A stretch of DNA of 64,000 nucleotides. Origin: Hyunsoonleella aestuarii (lineage in GTDB: Bacteria > Bacteroidota > Bacteroidia > Flavobacteriales > Flavobacteriaceae). Below the pieces are notes generated by a model that was not told the DNA's origin, did no database searches, and saw only the letters and a list, made by a program, of their open reading frames with translations. The stretch spans positions 1 to 64,000 of the forward strand of contig NZ_VAWB01000001.1 of NCBI RefSeq assembly GCF_006148925.1, read 5' to 3'. Positions 54,224 to 61,636 of this stretch are shown one piece after another (the first letter of the stretch is position 1; each line of letters starts with the position of its first letter). The position numbers and the translations under genes are program-made.

Positions 54224-54763
54224 ATGAGCCAATCAGAAAACAGTAAGAAATTAGGTGTGTTTTTTAACGAAGAATATTCTTCGTTAAAATCCTATGTAAG
54301 TTCTAATCTTAAAGCAAGTGTTAATAGAGATGCTGAAGACATTATTCAAGATGTGGCTTTAAAATTATTCACTAGCGCTGATAGGTATTCACCAATTAAT
54401 AATGTTGCTGGATTTGTTTACCGAGCAATGCGTAACAAAATCATTGACGTTTTAAGGTCGAATAGCAAGAAAACGGAATATTACTCACAAAACGAAGATA
54501 AATTAAATGAATTTGCCGCTTTAATTTATGAAACACCCTCTGATTTATATCCTGAACAAATGAAAGAAGAATTAAAAGAAGCAATTATTAGGCTTAAACC
54601 AAACTACAAAAATATAATAATAGCAATTGACTTTGAAGGTTACACCTATAAAGAAATTGAACAAGAAACTGGAATTCCTACGGGCACATTAATGTCACGA
54701 AGACACAGAGCAATATCACTATTGTATAAAAATTTAAAATCTAAAAAAGAAATAATTAGTTAA
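54224..54763 (+). CDS. ECF RNA polymerase sigma factor
   Basis: 179 aa. Region 2 is at about 14-80 (FFNEEYSSLKSYVSSNLKAS ... RDAEDIIQDVALKLF). Region 4 is at about 120-172 (LKPNYKNIIIAIDFEGYTYKEIEQETGIPTGTLMSRRHRAI). No anti-sigma gene with a membrane segment typical of FecR or ZAS follows. The next gene, a small membrane protein, may take this role. The upstream TGCAATA-N14-CGTCTTTA element suggests autoregulation. Confidence 0.92.
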   Translation: MSQSENSKKLGVFFNEEYSSLKSYVSSNLKASVNRDAEDIIQDVALKLFTSADRYSPINNVAGFVYRAMRNKIIDVLRSNSKKTEYYSQNEDKLNEFAALIYETPSDLYPEQMKEELKEAIIRLKPNYKNIIIAIDFEGYTYKEIEQETGIPTGTLMSRRHRAISLLYKNLKSKKEIIS

Positions 54764-54773
54764 AACAAAAAAC

Positions 54774-55172
54774 ATGTCAAATTACTTTAAACACAAAATG
54801 AGAGGCAAATCTCCAGGAGAAATTGCCGGAATGATAATCTTTGGAACCATATTTATAACTGGATTAGCAATGCTTTTCGGTTTTGTAATCATGTGGCTTT
54901 GGAATTGGTTAATGCCAATGATTTTTGGTCTAACAACACTAACTTTTTGGGAAGCTGTTGGTATTTTTATTTTATTCAAAATTCTTTTAGGTGGTTGTGG
55001 AGGTTTTGGCGGGAAAGACAAATCATCCTCTAAAAAATCAAATTGCAAAAATGAATCCAAGGGAGAATTTTCTAAATGGAAACATTATGACAACTTTTGG
55101 AAAGAGGAAGGAAACAAAGCCTATGAAGATTACGTAATTCGTCGAACTAATAAAGAAGAACCTAATGATTAG
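54774..55172 (+). CDS. Small membrane protein of an ECF sigma operon
   Basis: 132 aa. Two or three hydrophobic segments lie between about 15 and 75 (IAGMIIFGTIFITGLAMLFG, MWLWNWLMPMIFGLTTLTFW and VGIFILFKILLGGCGGFGG). The C-terminal 55 residues are polar and rich in Lys, Ser and Trp. The LMPMIFGL...FW pattern is conserved in proteins next to ECF sigma genes in Bacteroidota as I know them, with no proven function. It may act as the membrane partner of the sigma factor. It is 10 bases after the sigma gene and overlaps the next gene by 8 bases. Confidence 0.75.
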   Translation: MSNYFKHKMRGKSPGEIAGMIIFGTIFITGLAMLFGFVIMWLWNWLMPMIFGLTTLTFWEAVGIFILFKILLGGCGGFGGKDKSSSKKSNCKNESKGEFSKWKHYDNFWKEEGNKAYEDYVIRRTNKEEPND

Positions 55173-55416
55173 CCCTTTTTATTTGAAACATAAAACTCCA
55201 AATAATATTTATGTTTTTAAAACTAATATTGAATCTGAATCAGATATGAACGTTATAGAGTTTTTACTAAACTCAAACCCAAAAATCATTCAATGCTCAG
55301 TAGATCTAGAAGATATTGACCGAGTATTAAGAATTGAAGCCAGTAAATACTTGAGTGAAAAAGAAATTATTGATATGGTAAAATCTAAAGGGTTTTACGT
55401 TGAAGAATTAGAATAA
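55165..55416 (+). CDS. Small protein with ferredoxin-like (HMA-type) fold, no metal motif
   Basis: 83 aa. The predicted order beta-alpha-beta-beta-alpha-beta fits the heavy-metal-associated fold: YVFKTNI, SDMNVIEFLLN, IIQCSVDLED, VLRIEA, SEKEIIDMVKSKG and YVEELE. The CxxC metal-binding motif of true HMA domains is absent, so copper chaperone activity is unlikely. It overlaps the membrane protein gene by 8 bases and ends the ECF operon before the terminator at 55436. Confidence 0.7.
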   Translation: MISPFYLKHKTPNNIYVFKTNIESESDMNVIEFLLNSNPKIIQCSVDLEDIDRVLRIEASKYLSEKEIIDMVKSKGFYVEELE

Positions 55417-55435
55417 AAGATTACAATTAAAAAAT

Positions 55436-55466
55436 AAAAAAGCACATCATTTTGGGTGTGCTTTTT
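55436..55466 (+). terminator. Terminator of the third ECF operon
   Basis: Stem AAAAAGCACATC / GGTGTGCTTTTT with a six-base loop and U-run. It can also serve the convergent E2 gene that ends at 55500. Confidence 0.85.
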
Positions 55467-55499
55467 ATTTAATATTTCCTCTTCATAGAAATAATAAGT

Positions 55500-56816
55500 T
55501 TAGATCTCCCTATCACTATCCCAAGCTTCTAAATAATCTTTAACAGCTTTAACAAACATACCGCCTAAAGCCCCATTGACTACTCGGTGATCGTATGAGT
55601 GAGACATAAACATTTTATAGCGAATACCTATAAAATCACCTTCTTCTGTTTCTATTACGGCAGGAACTTTTCTTATAGCTCCTAAAGCTAAAATTCCTAC
55701 TTGTGGCTGATTAATTATTGGAGTTCCCATTATACTGCCAAAAGTACCAACATTAGTAACGGTATAAGTTCCACCTTGAATATCATCTGGTTTTAATTGA
55801 TTAAATCGCGCTCGGTTAGCCAAATCGTTCACTTGCTTGGTCATACCAACTAAGTTTAACTGATCGGCATTCTTAATAACTGGCACAATTAAATTACCAT
55901 CTGGTAATGCAGCAGCCATGCCTAAGTTGATATTTTTCTTTTTAATAATCGTGTTATCCTGCACAGAAATATTCATCATTGGATAATCACGCAGTGCCTT
56001 GGCAACAGCTTCCATAAATATTGGGGTAAAAGTTAAATTCTCCCCTTCTCGCTTCATGAACTCATCTTTTACTTTTTTTCTCCAATTCCAAATTTTGGTG
56101 ACATCTGCCTCTATAAAACTTTGAACGTGTGCCGAAGTTTGCAAAGATTGCACCATATGATGAGCAACAAGTTTACCCATTCTTGTCATTTCAATAATCT
56201 CATCTTCGCCATTAACAACTGGCTTTGGTTTATCAACCTTAGGTACTTCAATTGGTTTAGATGGAGCAGCAGAAACTTGAGTTGTAGTTATTTCTTGTTT
56301 TGGAGCCGCACTCCTGTTTTTAATGTAATCTAAAATATCATTTTTAGTTACTCTATTATCTTTTCCTGTACCTGTTATTGCATCTAGTTCCTCTTGAGAA
56401 ACAGCTTCTGCTTTAGCAATATTTTTTACCAATGGAGAATAGAAGCGTTCATTACTTGAAGATATTGACGAAACAGTAGCTTTAGCTTCGGCAATTTTAT
56501 CAGTAATTTCTTCTACTACAGATTCTTGAATAACATCTTCATCTTTAGAATATTCAACAGCATTATTATCCTCACTTTCTATTTCTATAAGAGCCAAGAC
56601 TTGGCCCACTTGTACCACATCATCAACATTAAAGAAGATTTCTTTCAAAACACCATCTACTTCACTAGGCACTTCGCTATCCACTTTATCGGTAGCTATC
56701 TCCAAAATTGGTTCATCTAATTCAATTGCATCTCCAACTTGCTTTAACCAAGAGGTTATTGTTGCCTCTGCAACACTCTCACCCATTTTTGGTAACCTAA
56801 GCTCAAAATTTGCCAT
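55500..56816 (-). CDS. 2-oxoacid dehydrogenase E2 (dihydrolipoamide acyltransferase)
   Basis: 438 aa. The lipoyl domain (1-78) has the lipoylated Lys44 in EIATDKVDSEVP. The E3/E1-binding domain is at about 128-168 (YSPLVKNIAKAEAVSQEELD). The catalytic domain runs from about 205 to the end. The active site reads SYDHRVVNGALGG near 408, so Asn stands where most E2 proteins have Asp (HxxxDG); this is typical of branched-chain type E2 in this group as I recall. E1 and E3 genes are not in the window. Branched-chain 2-oxoacid substrate is likely but not proven. Confidence 0.92.
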   Translation of the reverse strand: MANFELRLPKMGESVAEATITSWLKQVGDAIELDEPILEIATDKVDSEVPSEVDGVLKEIFFNVDDVVQVGQVLALIEIESEDNNAVEYSKDEDVIQESVVEEITDKIAEAKATVSSISSSNERFYSPLVKNIAKAEAVSQEELDAITGTGKDNRVTKNDILDYIKNRSAAPKQEITTTQVSAAPSKPIEVPKVDKPKPVVNGEDEIIEMTRMGKLVAHHMVQSLQTSAHVQSFIEADVTKIWNWRKKVKDEFMKREGENLTFTPIFMEAVAKALRDYPMMNISVQDNTIIKKKNINLGMAAALPDGNLIVPVIKNADQLNLVGMTKQVNDLANRARFNQLKPDDIQGGTYTVTNVGTFGSIMGTPIINQPQVGILALGAIRKVPAVIETEEGDFIGIRYKMFMSHSYDHRVVNGALGGMFVKAVKDYLEAWDSDREI

Positions 56817-56853
56817 ATTCTTAAAAAAATAACTATTAATTAAATTTCGATTG

Positions 56854-56861
56854 CAAAATTA
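56854..56861 (-). promoter_or_regulatory. Candidate -7 box of the E2 gene
   Basis: The minus strand reads TAATTTTG (TAnnTTTG), 37 bases before the E2 ATG. Confidence 0.4.
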
Positions 56862-56964
56862 ATAAAAAAATAACTAATTAACTGAAAATACAATACAATT
56901 ATTAACTGTAATAAAATTGCTTTGAAACTCAAAATTACAACCTTTTTCTTAAAAAAGAATGTCA

Positions 56965-58035
56965 TTATTTTGAATAGACTTCAAATAGTTCTTTAAGGCT
57001 TCTATTTCTATCAAATAATTCTTGCGCAATTTTAAAAGATTGATTTCCCATTTCTTTTTTAATAGAAGTGTCGGTTATTAATTTTCTAATGGCATTTTCA
57101 AAATCATGAAGACTCTCGCATAAGTAGCCATTTTTTTCATTAAAAACAGCATCTTTGTTACCTATAACATTATTAGCAACTATAGGTTTTTTTAGTGCCA
57201 TCGCTTCAATAATAGAAAATGGAAGACCCTCCCATAAAGATGTTTGTAAGTAAACATCAAACTTATTGACCTCTTGGTGCACCTCATTTCTTGTAAGCCA
57301 CCCAGTAACCGATATATTTTCTGAATCAAAAACATTTTTAAGTTTACCATCACCAACCCAAACAAAATCAACCTCTTTAAACTTATTTGCAATTCGGTTA
57401 AATAAAATAGGGTTTTTTTGATGGCTTAATCTACCAACAGTACCAATAATTATTTTACTTGATTTACTCTCCTCACAATATTTGGAAATCTCCGCAAGAT
57501 TTACTCCATTTCTAATAAGTATAGCCTTTCCAATATTTTTTGCATATTCATACTCTGTATCTCCGCAAGCAATTGTAATTCCTCCAAATATTTTATTTAC
57601 TGTCGATTCTATAAGCTTAAACATTAATCGTTTAAAAATAGATATATCTTTTCTCACAAAAGAATAGCCATTCGGTGTATAAAATAATTTTGCGCCAGAA
57701 TAGTTTCTGGAAGCAATCCTACCAAGAACACCTCCTTTTGAAGAATGTAAATGAATAACGTTGGGAGCAATTTCCTTTATCAATTTTGAAATTCTTACCA
57801 CGCTTCTTAAATCTTTTATGGGCGAAATCTCTCGCTCCATATCAATCTGGATTAACTTGGTATTTTGGGAGAAATCCTTAGGGAATTTTTCAAAATCTGT
57901 CCCCTTCCTTTTTCCACTATAAATCACGAAATTTTGAACATTTTCGTTTTCTTCCGTATATTTACAAATATCCTTAATGTACAGATAAACTCCACCTGCA
58001 AATGTTTCAGAAATATGTAATACTCTCGTCTTCAT
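56965..58035 (-). CDS. Glycosyltransferase family 4
   Basis: 356 aa GT-B fold enzyme that transfers sugar from a nucleotide donor. The N-terminal half begins TRVLHISETFAGGVYLYIKDI. The C-terminal half has IIGTVGRLSHQKNP and EGLPFSIIEAMALKKPIVANN, with the donor-binding Glu and the EX7E motif. There is no signal peptide, so it acts in the cytoplasm or at the inner face of the membrane. It is separated from the GT2 gene by 136 bases. The acceptor is unknown. Confidence 0.9.
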   Translation of the reverse strand: MKTRVLHISETFAGGVYLYIKDICKYTEENENVQNFVIYSGKRKGTDFEKFPKDFSQNTKLIQIDMEREISPIKDLRSVVRISKLIKEIAPNVIHLHSSKGGVLGRIASRNYSGAKLFYTPNGYSFVRKDISIFKRLMFKLIESTVNKIFGGITIACGDTEYEYAKNIGKAILIRNGVNLAEISKYCEESKSSKIIIGTVGRLSHQKNPILFNRIANKFKEVDFVWVGDGKLKNVFDSENISVTGWLTRNEVHQEVNKFDVYLQTSLWEGLPFSIIEAMALKKPIVANNVIGNKDAVFNEKNGYLCESLHDFENAIRKLITDTSIKKEMGNQSFKIAQELFDRNRSLKELFEVYSK

Positions 58036-58171
58036 TATAAATCACAAAATTCTAATAGAATAAATTCAAAATCTCAAATATCAATCAATTTTAGTTTCAT
58101 AATTATTTATTAAACTTAAAATAAACCTTTAAACTTTTACTTAAATACTCTATGTAATTTATTTAAAAGGG

Positions 58172-58978
58172 CTATCTGTAGAAAAATCGTCTTTTCATAA
58201 AGGTCAAAAAATTTGGGGGTAAAAATAAAGTTAACAAAGCCCTTAATAAGCCAATTGAGGTAAACCAACCAAACTTATATTCCTTCAATAACAAACTCAA
58301 TCTACTTTTCGTTTGTTGGTTACGCATCACATTGGTTATAGCATTTGGATTAATTTCATATTCCAGTAATACTTCATTTAATATTGCCGTTTTAAACTTT
58401 TTTATAATTTTAAAAAAATATGCATGATCCTCTAATGCTGGATAATTTTCCGGATATAAACCAACTGTATGAATTATTTCAATTTTAAACATCACGGAAG
58501 AATGCATAAATGGATTGTACATGTGTATTGCTCTTTTTATTTTTTGATGTTGAGTAGGCGGTTTAAAAATGAATAAAACCTCCCTATTCATGTTTACAAA
58601 CCTAACCCAACTACCAACTAAATATACGTCTTGATGATTTTCAAGAAAAAGCTTTTGTTTTTTCAGTCTATCGTTTAGAAAAATATCACCCGCATCCAAT
58701 CTTGCCACATATTTATATTCATCACATTTTAAGATAAATTCAAGCCCTTTATTTAATGTTTTAGTAATTCCCAAGTTTACATCATTCCTCTTTAAAACAA
58801 TATGATAATATTTATCAAACTCATTAATGATTTGTTCAACGCAATTAAAATCATTACTCCCATCGTCATAAACAAAAAGTGTAAAAGTTTCTCTTTCGTT
58901 AATTAATGATTTTAATGATAATCGTAGGCCATTACAGTTATTATAATGTGGTAACAAAATTGCTATACAATTTTTCAT
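58172..58978 (-). CDS. Glycosyltransferase family 2
   Basis: 268 aa GT-A fold enzyme. The nucleotide-binding start is IAILLPHYNNCNGLRLSLKSL. The DDGSND and VARLDAGDIF motifs supply the metal-binding aspartates. The C-terminal 40 residues are hydrophobic (FTSIGLLRALLTLFLPPNFL) and may bind the membrane. It is downstream of recR with a 33-base gap. Together with the GT4 gene it points to synthesis of a surface glycan, but no other glycan gene is next to them. Confidence 0.88.
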   Translation of the reverse strand: MKNCIAILLPHYNNCNGLRLSLKSLINERETFTLFVYDDGSNDFNCVEQIINEFDKYYHIVLKRNDVNLGITKTLNKGLEFILKCDEYKYVARLDAGDIFLNDRLKKQKLFLENHQDVYLVGSWVRFVNMNREVLFIFKPPTQHQKIKRAIHMYNPFMHSSVMFKIEIIHTVGLYPENYPALEDHAYFFKIIKKFKTAILNEVLLEYEINPNAITNVMRNQQTKSRLSLLLKEYKFGWFTSIGLLRALLTLFLPPNFLTFMKRRFFYR

Positions 58979-59011
58979 AACATTAAGGGTAGCTATACAA
59001 TTTATAAAAAA

Positions 59012-59629
59012 CTAAAGTTTTAAAGAGGCCTCAAATGGAACTCTATTCACGATACTTCTTCCAAGTGTTATTTCATCCGCATATTCCAATTCATCACCCA
59101 CTGATACTCCTCTGGCAATTGTAGAAATATCAACGTCGTAATCTTGTATTTGTTTATAAATATAAAAATTAGTTGTATCTCCCTCCATTGTAGAACTTAG
59201 TGCAAAAATCAACTCTTTCACTTTTCCCTCTTTCACTTTATCAACTAACAATTTAATATTTAAATCATGTGGACCAATACCATCCATTGGAGAAATTTTA
59301 CCACCTAAAACATGATATAGCCCCCTAAAAGAGCTCGTGTTTTCTATTGCCATTACATCACGAACATCTTCAACTACACAAATTAAACCAATATCTCTAT
59401 TTGGGTTCGAACAAATCTCACATACCTCTAAGTCACTAATGTTATTACAAGATTTACAGAATTTAATATTATTACGCATCATCTGAAGGGCTTGAGAAAG
59501 CGCATCAGTTTGTTCATTAGGTTGACGTAATAAATGCAACACCAAACGAAGAGCAGTTCTCTTTCCTATCCCTGGTAGCTGAGATACTTCATTAACCGCA
59601 TTTTCAAGTAATTTTGACGAAAATTCCAT
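59012..59629 (-). CDS. recR: Recombination protein RecR
   Basis: 205 aa. It acts with RecF and RecO to load RecA onto gapped DNA. The helix-hairpin-helix region ([17 protein letters not shown]) is followed by the zinc finger [18 protein letters not shown] (about 57-74). The Toprim domain carries [12 protein letters not shown] and the C-terminal part is complete. Length is normal. It is divergent from the sodium symporter gene. Confidence 0.97.
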   Translation of the reverse strand: MEFSSKLLENAVNEVSQLPGIGKRTALRLVLHLLRQPNEQTDALSQALQMMRNNIKFCKSCNNISDLEVCEICSNPNRDIGLICVVEDVRDVMAIENTSSFRGLYHVLGGKISPMDGIGPHDLNIKLLVDKVKEGKVKELIFALSSTMEGDTTNFYIYKQIQDYDVDISTIARGVSVGDELEYADEITLGRSIVNRVPFEASLKL

Positions 59630-59750
59630 GTTTGCGAAATTACCATTTCGATATGAATTTAACTAATTTTACATAATTCATTCAAATTACCCTTAGTACA
59701 TTTGGAAATTGAAAGTTAATATTTGTACTTTCAAAACTTCAATTGAGTTT

Positions 59751-61199
59751 ATGGCAGCAACCCAAATTATACTTTTAATAGTAGCCTATTTTGGCGTACT
59801 AATTCTTATTTCTTATTTCACAGGAAAAGACGATTCTAATGAAGCTTTTTTCAAGGCAAATAAAACTGCGCCATGGTATTTAGTTGCATTTGGAATGATT
59901 GGTGCATCTTTATCTGGTGTTACCTTTATTTCGGTTCCTGGTGCTGTTGAAGCCAAACAGTTTGGTTATCTTCAGGTCGTATTCGGTTACTTTTTTGGGT
60001 ATTTAGTTATTGCTTATGTTTTGCTACCCATTTATTACAAATTAAATCTAACATCTATTTATACTTATTTAAAAGATAGATTTGGAAATACGAGCTATAA
60101 GACTGGTTCAATTTCGTTTTTAATTTCTAGAACCGTTGGTGCTGCGTTTCGGCTTTTTTTAGTTGCCAAGGTGCTTCAGCTACTTATTTTTGATCAATTC
60201 GAAATACCATTTACAATAACAGTAATAATAACGATTGCTTTAATTTGGCTTTATACATTTAAAGGTGGCATTAAAACCATCATATTTACAGATACTTTAC
60301 AAACACTTTTCATGCTTATTTCGGTAGTTGTAACTATATTCTTTCTAGCTTCCGCTCTAGATTTAAATAGTATATCTGAAATATATAGCAATATTAAAGA
60401 TAGCAGTATGAGTAAAGTATTCTTTTTTGATGACGTTAATGATGCGCAATACTTTATTAAAAGTTTTTTAGCAGGAATGTTCATTACAATTACAATGACT
60501 GGTCTTGACCAAGATATGATGCAAAAGAATTTGACTTGTAAAAACTTAAAAGAAGCTCAGAAAAACATGGTTTCTTTCAGTATCATATTAATTTTTGTTA
60601 ACATCCTTTTCTTAGCTTTAGGACTTTTACTTACTCAATATGCCGCACAAAATGGTGTTACAGCAACCAAAGATGACTTGTTTCCAACCATAGCGATGTT
60701 ACCAGAAATTGGCGTACTCACATCTTCATTTTTTCTATTAGGTTTAATTGCTGCTGCTTACTCTAGTGCCGATTCCGCTTTAACGTCATTAACAACTTCA
60801 TTTTGTATTGATATTATTGAGCTTGATAAAAAACCGAAAGAGTCACAAAAAAAAGTTAGAAAGCAGGTACACATAGGCGTAAGTGTTTTATTAATTTTTG
60901 TTATTGTAATGTTTGAAGCTATCTTTAAAGATGTATCGGTAATTTGGGAGTTGTTCAAAGCTGCTGGATATACCTATGGCCCCCTTCTTGGCTTATTTGC
61001 CTTTGGCATATTAACAAAAACACAACTAAAAGATAAATATGTATGGATAATAGCTCTTATTGCTCCTATCCTTTCATTTATTATTAATGCTTATTCTGTT
61101 GATTTATTAAATGGCTATCAAATTGGATTTGAAATATTAATAATAAATGGTTTACTTACATTTTTGGGGTTAATATTGATTCGTAGCAAGCAAAACTAA
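59751..61199 (+). CDS. Sodium:solute symporter (SSS family)
   Basis: 482 aa from the ATG at 59751 ([17 protein letters not shown]). An upstream TTG at 59709 would add 14 residues and is less likely. It has about thirteen hydrophobic helices and the SSS hallmarks: [18 protein letters not shown] in the second helix region and [15 protein letters not shown] in the middle. It imports a solute with sodium; the substrate is unknown. Its last 30 bases overlap the 3' end of the convergent CoA-binding gene. Confidence 0.93.
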   Translation: MAATQIILLIVAYFGVLILISYFTGKDDSNEAFFKANKTAPWYLVAFGMIGASLSGVTFISVPGAVEAKQFGYLQVVFGYFFGYLVIAYVLLPIYYKLNLTSIYTYLKDRFGNTSYKTGSISFLISRTVGAAFRLFLVAKVLQLLIFDQFEIPFTITVIITIALIWLYTFKGGIKTIIFTDTLQTLFMLISVVVTIFFLASALDLNSISEIYSNIKDSSMSKVFFFDDVNDAQYFIKSFLAGMFITITMTGLDQDMMQKNLTCKNLKEAQKNMVSFSIILIFVNILFLALGLLLTQYAAQNGVTATKDDLFPTIAMLPEIGVLTSSFFLLGLIAAAYSSADSALTSLTTSFCIDIIELDKKPKESQKKVRKQVHIGVSVLLIFVIVMFEAIFKDVSVIWELFKAAGYTYGPLLGLFAFGILTKTQLKDKYVWIIALIAPILSFIINAYSVDLLNGYQIGFEILIINGLLTFLGLILIRSKQN

Positions 61200-61532
61200 A
61201 GTGCATGAAGCTTCGAATAATATATTATTTTCTTTCAAAATGGTATAAAACTCTGGATTCTCTGTTCCTGGGTTAAAAATAACGCGTCCAGGTTTTAAAG
61301 AAATGATATACTCATAATAAGCTGTTTGCCGCTTTTTATTTAAATAAAGCGTAACCGTATCAATATTATCATATTCGAGTAAGTTATCATCAATATCTAC
61401 ACCTGCTACACTGCCTTTTTTAAGACCAAAAGCAACAACTTCTGTGTTATTAGCAACTAAACGTTGAATCGCATAATTGGAATATCTATTTGGTTTAAGT
61501 GAAGCCCCAAATACTAGTGTTTTTTTTCTCAT
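61170..61532 (-). CDS. CoA-binding domain protein (YccU-type)
   Basis: 120 aa, one Rossmann-like CoA-binding domain. It begins [20 protein letters not shown], where GASxxPxRYS binds the nucleotide. NPGTENPEF follows in the second half. The family (YccU/YneT) is of unknown function. It is monocistronic. Its 3' end overlaps the symporter gene by 30 bases, which is unusually long for convergent genes here. Confidence 0.88.
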   Translation of the reverse strand: MRKKTLVFGASLKPNRYSNYAIQRLVANNTEVVAFGLKKGSVAGVDIDDNLLEYDNIDTVTLYLNKKRQTAYYEYIISLKPGRVIFNPGTENPEFYTILKENNILFEASCTLVLLATNQY

Positions 61533-61636
61533 CTGTTAAAAATATGTTAATGCGTGTTAAAGGCTGTAACTATAAATAAATTGAATCGTCTACCAAGTAA
61601 ATCATCATTTAATCAATCAAAAAACAATCAATCAAA

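Noticed and set aside
55165-55416. Copper chaperone (HMA) gene
   Set aside because: The predicted fold fits, but the metal-binding CxxC motif is missing.
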